Shown one piece after another: positions 35,170 to 43,999 of a stretch of 64,000 nt of DNA; the first letter of the stretch is position 1, and each line of letters opens with the position of its first letter. A program made the translations under genes and the position numbers. This stretch comes from Persicitalea sp964500445. GTDB taxonomy: Bacteria > Bacteroidota > Bacteroidia > Cytophagales > Spirosomataceae. The DNA lies in the NCBI GenBank assembly GCA_964500445.1, contig CAZCOG010000030.1:13692-77691 (forward strand), given 5' to 3'. The notes beneath the pieces are model-generated. The model saw nothing but the letters and a program-made list of their open reading frames with translations. It was not told the DNA's origin and searched no databases.

Positions 35170-35333
35170 ATCGCCTTATGGTTGACAATTAGAATTTTAT
35201 GAAAAAACTAAATTCCGGGTCGTACTGATAACAAGACAAGTACAAGACTAAAAAGTCCTTACAGGGATATAAAAATATTTTTATTTTTTTGAAATATACC
35301 CTTTTAGGGGGTGAAATGAAGGGCCAATTTTCT
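35170..35333. other. Divergent AT-rich promoter region
   Basis: 164 bases between the sigma factor gene and the endonuclease III-like gene. It is strongly AT-rich at 35265-35300, with no strong TAnnTTTG match. It must contain the promoter that starts the sugar-acid operon. Confidence 0.4.
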
Positions 35334-36053
35334 ATGAAACCTTCCGCCGATCCAATCACTAAAACTATCGAGGCGCACGAGCGCCTGAATGCCCAATATG
35401 GTGTGCAAGAGATTTACGGTCGTGCCGATCCCATGCACGAGCTTATCGGGACAATTCTCTCGCATCGCACCACCCACGACAATGAGGTAACCGCCTACCG
35501 CACCATGCGGGAGCGGTTCCCAACCTGGCAGGAAGTACAGGCTGCGCCTTTGCCCGACCTGATCGACGCTATTCGCACGGCCACCTACCCGGAAGTGAAG
35601 GCACCGTACATTCAGCAGGTATTAGCGCACCTTTTTCGGGAACGGGGAGAAGCCAACCTTGATTTTTTGCAGGCTATGTCGACCGAGGAAGCAATGAAGT
35701 GGCTGACCGATCTGCCGGGCATTGGCCCCAAGACGGCTACTTTACTACTGCTTTTCAATTTCAAAAAACCGGTTATGCCCGTCGATACGCATGTACATCG
35801 CGTCACGCAACGGCTGGGCCTGATCGGGCCAAAAGTAAGCGCATCCAAAGCGCACGACCTGCTGCTGTCGTACTTACCCAAAGACGCCACGGTTCTGTTC
35901 AATTTTCACAAACACTTCTACTGGCATGGTCAGCGGGTATGTACCTGGTATCACCCCCAATGCCCCAAATGCGTGCTGAAGACCATGTGTGATTTTTACC
36001 AAACCGGCGGCACAGCTTCGCTAAGTAGTACGGCTGCACGGAGAAAAACCTGA
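35334..36053 (+). CDS. Endonuclease III-like DNA glycosylase/AP lyase
   Basis: 239 residues from ATG 35334; ATG 35316, behind an AGGGGGTG sequence, is an alternative. The HhH-GPD core is clear: LTDLPGIGPKTATLL with the catalytic Lys and PVMPVDTHVHRV with the Asp. The four-Cys iron-sulfur loop is complete as C-x6-C-x2-C-x5-C (CTWYHPQCPKCVLKTMC). The N-terminal motif reads LSHRTT where E. coli Nth has LSAQTT, so it is probably a divergent paralogue. It repairs oxidised bases in DNA. Confidence 0.9.
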   Translation: MKPSADPITKTIEAHERLNAQYGVQEIYGRADPMHELIGTILSHRTTHDNEVTAYRTMRERFPTWQEVQAAPLPDLIDAIRTATYPEVKAPYIQQVLAHLFRERGEANLDFLQAMSTEEAMKWLTDLPGIGPKTATLLLLFNFKKPVMPVDTHVHRVTQRLGLIGPKVSASKAHDLLLSYLPKDATVLFNFHKHFYWHGQRVCTWYHPQCPKCVLKTMCDFYQTGGTASLSSTAARRKT

Positions 36054-36135
36054 TGGATTCTGTAAACGTCCGCAAAAGTCGGTCTGGAACGATATTTTTC
36101 CTCTGTTCCAAAATTGTTGAATCCATAGAACGATC

Positions 36136-36801
36136 ATGAGAAAAATAAACAGCTTCCATTACTTACTACTTTTAATGCTTTTAGCATCAACATTTGCCAC
36201 CGCTCAGAACCGGAATTTTAAAATTGGCGTCAAGGCGGGTACCAATCTGTCCAGCCTTTCGGGCGATGAGTTTGTTGCTTCCAACGACCCATCGATACGA
36301 ATTGGCGACAAAAGTACCCGCCTCACAGGTTTTGTGGGAGGCGTATTCTTCCGACTGGGTAATGCCATTTTCATCCAACCTGAGTTATTGCTTTCCCAGA
36401 AAGGAGGTACTTTCAATGTATTTCGCAGCGGAGGAAACGGTCAGGAAGACATAAAGGTACGTTTTACAAACCTTGATGTCCCGGTACTTCTCGGAGTTCG
36501 AATCGGCGATGTGCTCCGAATCAATGCCGGGCCAGTTGCTTCATTGCGCATATCAGAAAACGGCGGATTACGGGAGGCACTCAATGAAATAGGGGCTACC
36601 AGCGTAGAAGATAATTTCAAGCGGGCAGCCCTTGGCTATCAGTTGGGCGTCGGCTTCGACATTGGCAATATTAACCTGGACCTCCGGTACGAAGGAAACG
36701 CGTCCAGCATTATCAATACCGACCCCGCTTCTAATTTCAACTCCCAGTTAAAACGGAAAAACAATCTTTTTCAGGCCACTTTGGGCTTTGTAATATTTTA
36801 A
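36136..36801 (+). CDS. PorT-family outer membrane beta-barrel protein
   Basis: 221 residues. Signal peptide to TFATAQ, then FKIGVKAGTNLSSLSG, the hallmark opening of this Bacteroidota barrel family. Later strands include FVGGVFFRLGNAIFIQPELLLSQKG and LGYQLGVGFDIGNINLDLRYEG. It sits in the outer membrane; function is unknown. The OmpA-like lipoprotein follows after 36 bases and is probably co-transcribed. Confidence 0.88.
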   Translation: MRKINSFHYLLLLMLLASTFATAQNRNFKIGVKAGTNLSSLSGDEFVASNDPSIRIGDKSTRLTGFVGGVFFRLGNAIFIQPELLLSQKGGTFNVFRSGGNGQEDIKVRFTNLDVPVLLGVRIGDVLRINAGPVASLRISENGGLREALNEIGATSVEDNFKRAALGYQLGVGFDIGNINLDLRYEGNASSIINTDPASNFNSQLKRKNNLFQATLGFVIF

Positions 36802-36837
36802 ATCTCACCTGTGATTTTTTCAAAAAAATTGAAACAC

Positions 36838-37530
36838 ATGAAAACTATAAAAATAAACATAGTCCTATTGCTGGCGTTCTGCGTCTGCTCTTTGCCTGCC
36901 TGCAAAAACAGCAAGCTTTCTAACCAGGAAAAAGGTGCCATCATCGGCGCCGGAACCGGGGCCGTTGCCGGGGCGGTCATTGGCAACAAATCAGGAAGTA
37001 CGGCCGTTGGAGCGATTATCGGTGCCGCCGTGGGTGGCACGGCAGGTACATTGATCGGGCTGTACATGGACAAGCAGGCCCGCAAACTGGAAGAAAAGGT
37101 GAAAGGTGCCAAGGTAGAGCGAATCGGCGAAGGAATAAAAATGACCTTCGACTCCGGTCTGCTTTTCGACTTTGACTCTTATGCCCTAACGGCGGCAACC
37201 CGCAAGAATCTTGACAACATGGCGGAAGTCCTGAACGAGTACGAGGATACGGACATTCTGATCGAGGGTCATACAGACAGTAAAGGCACCGACAGCTACA
37301 ACCAGGACCTGTCGGAAAAGCGGGCAAAGGCTGTCGCAAACTACCTTAAAGCCGAAAATGTGAAATCAAAACGACTCGAGTCCGTAGGATATGGCGAGAC
37401 TCAATTGCTTTCCACCGAGCCCGAAAAGCAAGCGCTGAATCGCAGGGTGGAGGTAGTTATTACGGCCAATAAAAAGCTGAGGCGCGATGTAAAACGGCAG
37501 GTGGAGAAGGAGGAGACAGCAAGCCGGTAA
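36838..37530 (+). CDS. OmpA-family lipoprotein with glycine zipper
   Basis: 230 residues from ATG 36838, which places the lipobox SLPAC (Cys at about residue 22) correctly. A Gly-rich membrane-associating zipper follows (GAIIGAGTGAVAGAVIG). The C-terminal 110 residues are an OmpA peptidoglycan-binding domain: LLFDFDSYALTA, LIEGHTDSKGTDSYN and LSEKRAKAVANYL, with the peptidoglycan-binding Asp and Arg in place. It should link the outer membrane to the cell wall. Confidence 0.93.
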   Translation: MKTIKINIVLLLAFCVCSLPACKNSKLSNQEKGAIIGAGTGAVAGAVIGNKSGSTAVGAIIGAAVGGTAGTLIGLYMDKQARKLEEKVKGAKVERIGEGIKMTFDSGLLFDFDSYALTAATRKNLDNMAEVLNEYEDTDILIEGHTDSKGTDSYNQDLSEKRAKAVANYLKAENVKSKRLESVGYGETQLLSTEPEKQALNRRVEVVITANKKLRRDVKRQVEKEETASR

Positions 37531-37546
37531 ATAACCAGACTGCGGC

Positions 37547-39151
37547 TTACCGCGCCTGCCGCTGGCTGCCCAAAAACTCCGTCAAAAGTACTTGGTGTTC
37601 TTTCAAAACATTTTGATGGTCACGGCTCGCAGCGGAATTGACCTGTTCATTCGGGTCGTCCCTATAGTCGTATAATTCTTCGGCAATGGGCCGGGCGTCG
37701 GGTAGAATTTTGTTTTTATCGTAATCCTCAGCAAACCAGGCCACGTAACGATAACGAGGCGTGCGAATGGCGTAGCCCATGAGTTTGCCATTTTCTTTGG
37801 TACCGCGCGGATACTGACTTTGGGCAAAGCGTTTTACAGTCGCATTGGGGTTTTTCATCATCGGAACCAAGCTTTTTCCGGCCAAATTATCCGGTGTTTT
37901 AAGGCCAGCCAGGTCGGTCAGAGTCGGAAAAACATCCACGAATTCGGTCAATCCTTCGGCTTTCTGCCCGCCCGTGAGGCCGGGGGCCGCAAAGATGAGC
38001 GGAGCGCGGGTGGCCTGCTCGAAGTTGGTGTGCTTGCACCAGATACCGTGATCACCAAGATGCCAGCCGTGATCACCCCATAACACGATAATCGTGTTTT
38101 TGGTCAGGCCTTGCTCATCTATAGCGTCCAATAGCTTTCCGACCTGCGAATCCATATAGCTGACGCTGGCGTAGTAGCCGTGGATAAGTTCTTTTTGTAC
38201 TTCGACGGGCTGGGGCGTATAGCCTTTCTGGAAATGCTCGCCGTTGGGCAGCAGGTAGTTGTTTACCAATTCACCGGAGGCCTGATAGGCAAACTGCGGC
38301 GAGTCGGCGGCGAACTTTTGGTAAGCCGCCGTATTGATCTGCTCCCGGTCGTACAAGTCCCAGTACTTTTTGGGTGATACAAAAGGTAAATGGGGACGCA
38401 CAAAACCCACGGCGTAGAAAAACGGCTTCCCATCCTTAGCCAATCGAGCGATGGTCTTCACCGCTTTTCGAGCCACGGCTCCGTCCTGATAGGCATCGTC
38501 GGGTACTTCGGCGGATTCCACTGCGGGTCCCCGGTTAAGGTTTAGGTAGTTTTTCAGTTCATCTCCCTTCAACCCCATGCCCTCGGCCTTCGCGCGAATG
38601 TCCGCCAGTAGTTTCAGCGTTTCGGGTGCCTGGTAGTAGTTAGCCTTAGGCGGACCGTAGCCTGCGGCATAATCCTCCTTGGTAAGTTTATCATAGGGGA
38701 TCGACCAGGAAGGCTTATCGGTTTCTTTATCCACCGCCCGGCTGTCGAACACTTTACCAAGGCCCGCCGTGGTGTAGCCGTTCTGGCGGAAGTACTGCGG
38801 CAGCGTCAGGATGTCGGGGTTCTTATCCCGCATCAGCGTTTCCAGATCCCAGACTTGCGTGTAGTCGGGCCGCTGCCCGGTGAGCAAGCTTGCCCGTGTG
38901 GGGGCACACACAGCCTGCTGGCAGTAGTTGTTCAGGAATACCGTCCCCATCCGGGCCAGGCGGTCGATGTTAGGGGTTTTCATTCGCGACTCTCCGTAGG
39001 CGTTGAGCAGCGGCTTGAGGTCGTCAACGGCGATGAAAAGGACGTTGGGAGCCGTGGCGTGCGGATCAGTGTCGCGGGGCGACCTGGCCGATGGCATTTG
39101 CAGACCGGATAGCGCGAGAAGCAGAAAAAAGAAAAGGGTAGTTCTTTTCAT
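37547..39151 (-). CDS. Exported sulfatase, iduronate-2-sulfatase type
   Basis: 534 residues with a signal peptide. The formylglycine motif CAPTR (in QQAVCAPTRASLLTG, about residue 80) shows a Cys-type sulfatase needing oxidation by a maturase not present here. Metal and sulfate ligands include FIAVDDLKP near the N-terminus and WGDHGWHLGDHG later. Ordering and size resemble iduronate-2-sulfatases that act on sulfated glycans. It lies downstream of an unassigned exported protein on the same strand, with a second sulfatase nearby, so it is likely part of sulfated polysaccharide use. Confidence 0.93.
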   Translation of the reverse strand: MKRTTLFFFLLLALSGLQMPSARSPRDTDPHATAPNVLFIAVDDLKPLLNAYGESRMKTPNIDRLARMGTVFLNNYCQQAVCAPTRASLLTGQRPDYTQVWDLETLMRDKNPDILTLPQYFRQNGYTTAGLGKVFDSRAVDKETDKPSWSIPYDKLTKEDYAAGYGPPKANYYQAPETLKLLADIRAKAEGMGLKGDELKNYLNLNRGPAVESAEVPDDAYQDGAVARKAVKTIARLAKDGKPFFYAVGFVRPHLPFVSPKKYWDLYDREQINTAAYQKFAADSPQFAYQASGELVNNYLLPNGEHFQKGYTPQPVEVQKELIHGYYASVSYMDSQVGKLLDAIDEQGLTKNTIIVLWGDHGWHLGDHGIWCKHTNFEQATRAPLIFAAPGLTGGQKAEGLTEFVDVFPTLTDLAGLKTPDNLAGKSLVPMMKNPNATVKRFAQSQYPRGTKENGKLMGYAIRTPRYRYVAWFAEDYDKNKILPDARPIAEELYDYRDDPNEQVNSAASRDHQNVLKEHQVLLTEFLGSQRQAR

Positions 39152-39286
39152 TATAGCAAATATTAAAAAAGAGGTCCGTTTTTATCTGAAAAGCGGATTA
39201 CACGGTACGGTTACCCACTTACAACTTACACCATCTCCATTCCAATTTAAAGTACCTGCTTGGGAAAAGTACCTTAGCCGTCCCGG

Positions 39287-41059
39287 TCACAAATTCTTCG
39301 GCTGCTCCATCGGCTTTATCGGTATTGATACGCTCAGCCCTTCCCACTTCACCGAAAGCTGCCCGCCCTGCCGCGACGTAACGATTTCCTTCATCTCCAC
39401 GCGCCTACCTGCTTCGGTAAGTTGGAAAGCAAAGCCCAGCGCGGCTTCGTTCATTTCCGTCAGATCGAAGTTTTTCTCGTCGCCCGCATACAATACGTAG
39501 TCGACCCAGGCCGCGTCGCCGTCGCCGCCCTTCTCCCACTTTCCCTTCATACCACCGAACTCAGCTAAATACAGCAGAATACTGAACTGCAAATTGCCCG
39601 TTTCGATGGTAAATGGCGCGTTGTTGGACTCAGGCAAGACCATCTCGCCGGGGGGTACTTTCCCAAACTCAAAGCGTAGTCGCAGGTCTTTGGCTTTGAA
39701 TTTACCTTCGCTCAGCCGGTCGATGCTGATGTGCTTGTCGCCGCCATTGGTGAGGAAATTGATGGCCGCCAGAATATCGTTTTCCTTTTGTTCACTATAA
39801 AAACTGGCCGAACTGAAATCATAGCCATCGTGCAGCATTCGTATCTGCAGGTAGTGTGGCTGCTCGGGTGTGCCCCAGTAAGCCAGGAAGGGCCGTCGCT
39901 GATTCCACAGACTGGACCGGTTGGCCGTAGACAGCGCATACTTTTCAGTCAGGTAGCTGGTACCGATAATCTGGGGAGCATCAATAGCCAGCGTGTCGCG
40001 TTCCGTGCGGGGATAATTTGGGTTAAGAAAATAGGGCAGCAATCTTGCGGGAATATGGTGCTTAATCTTAACCTTACTCCATTTTTCCGTATAAGGTAGT
40101 TTGATCTTACCATCGGAAGCCTCGTCCAGAATGGCGTAGAATTCAGGCTTGACAAGGGAACTGTACGAGCGACTGTGCGGCCCGGCCCATTGGCCTGAGG
40201 GCTTATGGTAATGCCGGGCCACCATCTCCCAGGCCAAGTCATAGAGGTAGTTGATCTTTTCACTGGCCTCTTTGTCCACAATATGCCGTTTCATGCGGTA
40301 GAGTTCGTCGAGCGCTACGCGGGTGTAGGTCGGGCTGTTGTATTCCGTATAGCCGTTTTTGAGGGTATACTCGTAGAACTTTTGCAAACGCTTTTCGGCG
40401 TAATTTTGGATTTCGGGCAGGTCGAAGAGGAACGACGTAACATACGTCATATAAGTACCCATGATAGCGATATTGGTGTAGCCCGGTCCTACATTGCGCT
40501 TCTGGATCGACTCGGCCGCCCGAATCAACGATTTCCTGATCGTCTCTTTCAGATCAGCCGGTAGTTTTTCCTGATGGCCCATGTAGATATCCAGCAGCGA
40601 CACGCCCAGAAAATCGGCCCAGTTCCAGTCGGCGGGCGACTTCTTGGTGGCCAGCGGTTCTTCGAGGAAATAGGGCCAGATACCATATGTTTTACTGGCC
40701 CGTACGGTATCCTGCAACGAAATCACCTTCCGGACGATGTCGAAGGCCCGTTGCTCGTATTGCGGATCACCAGAGTCGAGCAGGTCCACGGCGTACAGCA
40801 ACGAGCCACGCGTCTGGTGGAGAATCCCGTCGGTAGCGTCGGTATGGTACTGGTAGTAATTCACCAGCTTTTGGGTAATCATCTGCTCTGCCGGGTCGTA
40901 CTTTTTGTGCTGATCTTCCTGTGACCCGGCCATGATTTGCTTCTCGGCAGCAGTGAGGTGGACGGGTTCGTAGCGGATGTGATCGTCCTGGTACTTCTGG
41001 GCGAAGCCCCGATTCATGAAAAACACCAAGACCAGACCCAGCAAAAAAAGCTTTCTCAT
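39287..41059 (-). CDS. Exported protein with probable alpha/alpha-toroid fold
   Basis: 590 residues with signal peptide to RGFAQ. I do not recognise a named family. The first 350 residues look helical with conserved-looking motifs (GYTNIAIMGTYMTYV, YTEYNSPTYTRVALDEL, QWAGPHSRSYSSL), and the last 230 look beta-rich. This layout is shared by several polysaccharide lyases and heparinase-like proteins. Tyr, His and Arg in the two middle motifs could be catalytic. It precedes a sulfatase by 135 bases on the same strand, which supports a role in breaking down a sulfated glycan. Confidence 0.6.
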   Translation of the reverse strand: MRKLFLLGLVLVFFMNRGFAQKYQDDHIRYEPVHLTAAEKQIMAGSQEDQHKKYDPAEQMITQKLVNYYQYHTDATDGILHQTRGSLLYAVDLLDSGDPQYEQRAFDIVRKVISLQDTVRASKTYGIWPYFLEEPLATKKSPADWNWADFLGVSLLDIYMGHQEKLPADLKETIRKSLIRAAESIQKRNVGPGYTNIAIMGTYMTYVTSFLFDLPEIQNYAEKRLQKFYEYTLKNGYTEYNSPTYTRVALDELYRMKRHIVDKEASEKINYLYDLAWEMVARHYHKPSGQWAGPHSRSYSSLVKPEFYAILDEASDGKIKLPYTEKWSKVKIKHHIPARLLPYFLNPNYPRTERDTLAIDAPQIIGTSYLTEKYALSTANRSSLWNQRRPFLAYWGTPEQPHYLQIRMLHDGYDFSSASFYSEQKENDILAAINFLTNGGDKHISIDRLSEGKFKAKDLRLRFEFGKVPPGEMVLPESNNAPFTIETGNLQFSILLYLAEFGGMKGKWEKGGDGDAAWVDYVLYAGDEKNFDLTEMNEAALGFAFQLTEAGRRVEMKEIVTSRQGGQLSVKWEGLSVSIPIKPMEQPKNL

Positions 41060-41236
41060 AATTTTCGGAGTAATTGGATCGATTTACCTTCTCAAACCTG
41101 AAAGACGATTGTTTTCTGCAACTACCCCAGCAAGACTGCTGGTACCGGCTACCCTGCATCTCAAATCCCGCTCTGTGACTTACACTGAAGACGGTTGCTC
41201 GGGAACTAATGGGTACTTTTGTAAAAAAAATAATTC

Positions 41237-41641
41237 ATGAAGCGAATACTACCTCAAATACTGGTCGGGCTGTTATTGCTGAACGCAATTAGCTGCAGTA
41301 CCAAAGAGCGACATAGCATGACGGTAGATGTACAAAACAATACAGGTGCCACAATCGCCGAAGCGCAGGTATGGGCTGTGGGTTCAGTGACTTCAAAGCC
41401 GCTGGTCGAGGGAACGAATATCCCGGCTGGTGGTTTGCTGCGCGGGAAACTAAAAAGGAACTTAGGATTAAAGTCGGACGGCACCTATGAGCTAAGGCTT
41501 ACAGAAAGTTCGGGGAAACGGACGATCCGGGCCGGGTACTTTACAAATGGGTATTCTCTTGATGAGCGTATTTCCTTCCAAGTCGAGCAAGACACGGTGA
41601 TAGTTAATAGAGTGGCGGGAAAAATAGGATTAGGATATTGA
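41237..41641 (+). CDS. Small lipoprotein of unknown function
   Basis: 134 residues. Lipobox NAISC after a short hydrophobic leader. The mature part looks like a small beta-sandwich (MTVDVQNNTGATIAEAQVW). TACTTTTG at 41214-41221 is a candidate -7 box only 15 bases upstream, so the leader would be very short. No family recognised. Confidence 0.6.
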   Translation: MKRILPQILVGLLLLNAISCSTKERHSMTVDVQNNTGATIAEAQVWAVGSVTSKPLVEGTNIPAGGLLRGKLKRNLGLKSDGTYELRLTESSGKRTIRAGYFTNGYSLDERISFQVEQDTVIVNRVAGKIGLGY

Positions 41642-41736
41642 CGGAATTTGCGCCTGTAAGGTACCCATACGAATCAGTTTGGGTCTTGTTTCGTGTCAGG
41701 ACGAGTATATTTGGTAATATGTGCCTACTTTCCTGA

Positions 41737-43863
41737 ATGAAAACCAAGCTACTTCCAATGACAATGACCGCACGCGTCCTTTCACTTTTTATGCTCCTGG
41801 CTGTTTTTGGCCAGACAACTACCTCCGCTCAAAAACAGCCTGGTGGAGCGCCCGGAACGCCGGACCGACCCAACGTTATTTTCATCCTTGTCGATGACAT
41901 GGGCTGGGGCGATGTCGGCGCTTTTTGGCAAAACCAACGCCAGAAAAAAAACGACCGCAGCGAACCCTGGGAATATACCCCCGCCCTGGACGCGATGGCC
42001 GCAGGCGGGGCCACCCTGACCAACCATTACTGCGCTGCGCCCGTCTGCGCTCCGTCGCGGTCGTCGATTATGCTAGGCGTAAGCCAGGGCCACGCCAACG
42101 TGCGCGACAATCAGTTCGATAAGGCCTTACAGGATACCTACACCATGCCTTCTGTGCTGAAACAGGCGGGTTACCACACGGCTCTGGTGGGAAAGTGGGG
42201 ATTACAGGGACAAACTGATAACGAGCCCAACTGGCCTGCCCACCCCCTCAACCGGGGCTTCGACTATTCGTTTTCTTACATCCGCCACCGCGACGGCCAC
42301 GAACACTACCCCAAGGAGGGGATTTACCGGGGCGCGAAGGAAGTTTGGGAAAACAAAACCAACATTGCCGACCAGCTCGACAAATGCTACACCACCGACC
42401 TGTGGACCGCCGCCGCCAAGCGCTGGATTACCAGGACAAAGAAGTCCGCTCCCCATGAACCATTCTTTCTCTATCTGGCCTACGATACCCCCCATGCCGT
42501 GCTGGAGCTACCTACCCAAGCGTACCCGGAGGGCGGCGGCCTGAAAGGCGGCCTGCAATGGACAGATAAGCCGGGGCAAATGATTACGACCGCCACGGGC
42601 ACACCTGACTCCTATATACATCCCGACTACGCTAACGCTACCTACGATGACGATAACGATTCAAAGACACCGGAAGTGGCCTGGCCCGATACCTACAAGC
42701 GCTATGCCACCTCTTGTCGCCGCATCGACGATGGCATCGGCGACATCATGACATTACTGGAAGATCTGAAAATTGACGATAACACTATGGTAGTTTTCAT
42801 GTCCGATAACGGGCCGTCTGTCGAGTCCTATCTGCCCGATTCTTACGTGGATTATGAACCTACCTTTTTCAACAGCTTCGGCCCGTTCGACGGCATCAAG
42901 CGCGATGTCTGGGAGGGCGGCGTGCGGATGCCCACGCTGGTTCGCTGGCCGGGCCGCATCCCCGGCAGACAGACGATCGCCAGCCCCAGCGCTTCTTATG
43001 ACTGGGTGGCTACGTTTGCCGATGCGGCAGGCATTGCCGCCCCTGCCCGGCTGGATGGCGTGTCGCTGCTGCCGGAGCTGAGCGGGAAAGGAAAGCGCCA
43101 GGAAAGTACCGTGTACATTGAGTACGACCAAAATGGCAAGACACCCGATTTTGAGGAATTCTCGCCTAATCACCGCTCCCGCAAACGCAACCAGATGCAA
43201 AAAATCCGGAAAGGCAATCTGGTTGGCGTACGCTACAACATACAGGGAGCCGATGACGATTTCGAGATTTATGACGTGATGGCCGATCCGCAGGAAACCA
43301 AAAATCTGGCTTCGGAGAAAAAGTACGCCGCGTTGCAGCAGGAATTCAAAAACCGTGTCCTGCAAATTCGCCGACCCGATGAAGAAGCCAAACGCCCCTA
43401 CGACGACGCACTGGTACCCGCAGTCGATCCGGGCGGAAAGATGCAGGCTGGGATGAAGTGGCGCACCGCGGCGGGCGATTTCCCCTGGGTATCGGCGCTG
43501 ACCGACGCACAGTTCAAGGGCCAGGGAACCTCCGCAGCGCTCGATATTTCCAAAACTAAACTACCCGCCGGCATGGTTGCCTACGAGGGCTTTCTGAAAG
43601 TCCCGGAGGATGGTACTTACAACTTCGTTATGAGCGCGGATGGCGGTTTTATTCTCAGAATACACCAGGCTCTTGTGATCGACAGCAGCCACGGTACTAC
43701 CGCCGGGAATCAGCAGTCGGGCGACATGAAACTGGCGGCGGGCTACCATCCGTTTACGGTTTATTATCACAAATCCGGCAAGGCGAAGGGTAGTTTGGAG
43801 CTTTCATGTAAGAAGGCGGGAGGCAGTTCGGTGGAGTCTTCCGGGCTTTTCTTTCATCAATAA
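41737..43863 (+). CDS. Exported arylsulfatase with C-terminal PA14-like domain
   Basis: 708 residues with a signal peptide to TTTSAQ; ATG codons just downstream of 41737 are also possible starts. Sulfatase core: FILVDDMGWGDVG metal site, CAPSRSSIML formylglycine motif (about residue 104), VVFMSDNGPS. The last 130 residues (GFLKVPEDGTYNFVMSADGG, YHPFTVYYHKSGKAKG) look like a carbohydrate-binding PA14/fibronectin-like module. It faces away from the first sulfatase. Target glycan unknown. Confidence 0.92.
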   Translation: MKTKLLPMTMTARVLSLFMLLAVFGQTTTSAQKQPGGAPGTPDRPNVIFILVDDMGWGDVGAFWQNQRQKKNDRSEPWEYTPALDAMAAGGATLTNHYCAAPVCAPSRSSIMLGVSQGHANVRDNQFDKALQDTYTMPSVLKQAGYHTALVGKWGLQGQTDNEPNWPAHPLNRGFDYSFSYIRHRDGHEHYPKEGIYRGAKEVWENKTNIADQLDKCYTTDLWTAAAKRWITRTKKSAPHEPFFLYLAYDTPHAVLELPTQAYPEGGGLKGGLQWTDKPGQMITTATGTPDSYIHPDYANATYDDDNDSKTPEVAWPDTYKRYATSCRRIDDGIGDIMTLLEDLKIDDNTMVVFMSDNGPSVESYLPDSYVDYEPTFFNSFGPFDGIKRDVWEGGVRMPTLVRWPGRIPGRQTIASPSASYDWVATFADAAGIAAPARLDGVSLLPELSGKGKRQESTVYIEYDQNGKTPDFEEFSPNHRSRKRNQMQKIRKGNLVGVRYNIQGADDDFEIYDVMADPQETKNLASEKKYAALQQEFKNRVLQIRRPDEEAKRPYDDALVPAVDPGGKMQAGMKWRTAAGDFPWVSALTDAQFKGQGTSAALDISKTKLPAGMVAYEGFLKVPEDGTYNFVMSADGGFILRIHQALVIDSSHGTTAGNQQSGDMKLAAGYHPFTVYYHKSGKAKGSLELSCKKAGGSSVESSGLFFHQ

Positions 43864-43940
43864 ACCTGCGCACCGATCGTAGTTGTTTTTGCGTTAGGCT
43901 AAGGATTCGCTTTATTTGTCTTACAAATATTGTGTGTGGT

Positions 43941-43957
43941 ACGGGCTGCCAGCCCGT
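43941..43957. repeat. REP-like palindrome
   Basis: ACGGGCTGCCAGCCCGT has 8-bp perfect arms around one base, between a sulfatase and a peptidase gene. The same ACGGGCT/AGCCCGT core recurs at 61924-61937. Confidence 0.6.
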
Positions 43958-43999
43958 CCTGTTCTCATGCTTCCCTACGTGGCAAAATAACTACTGAAA

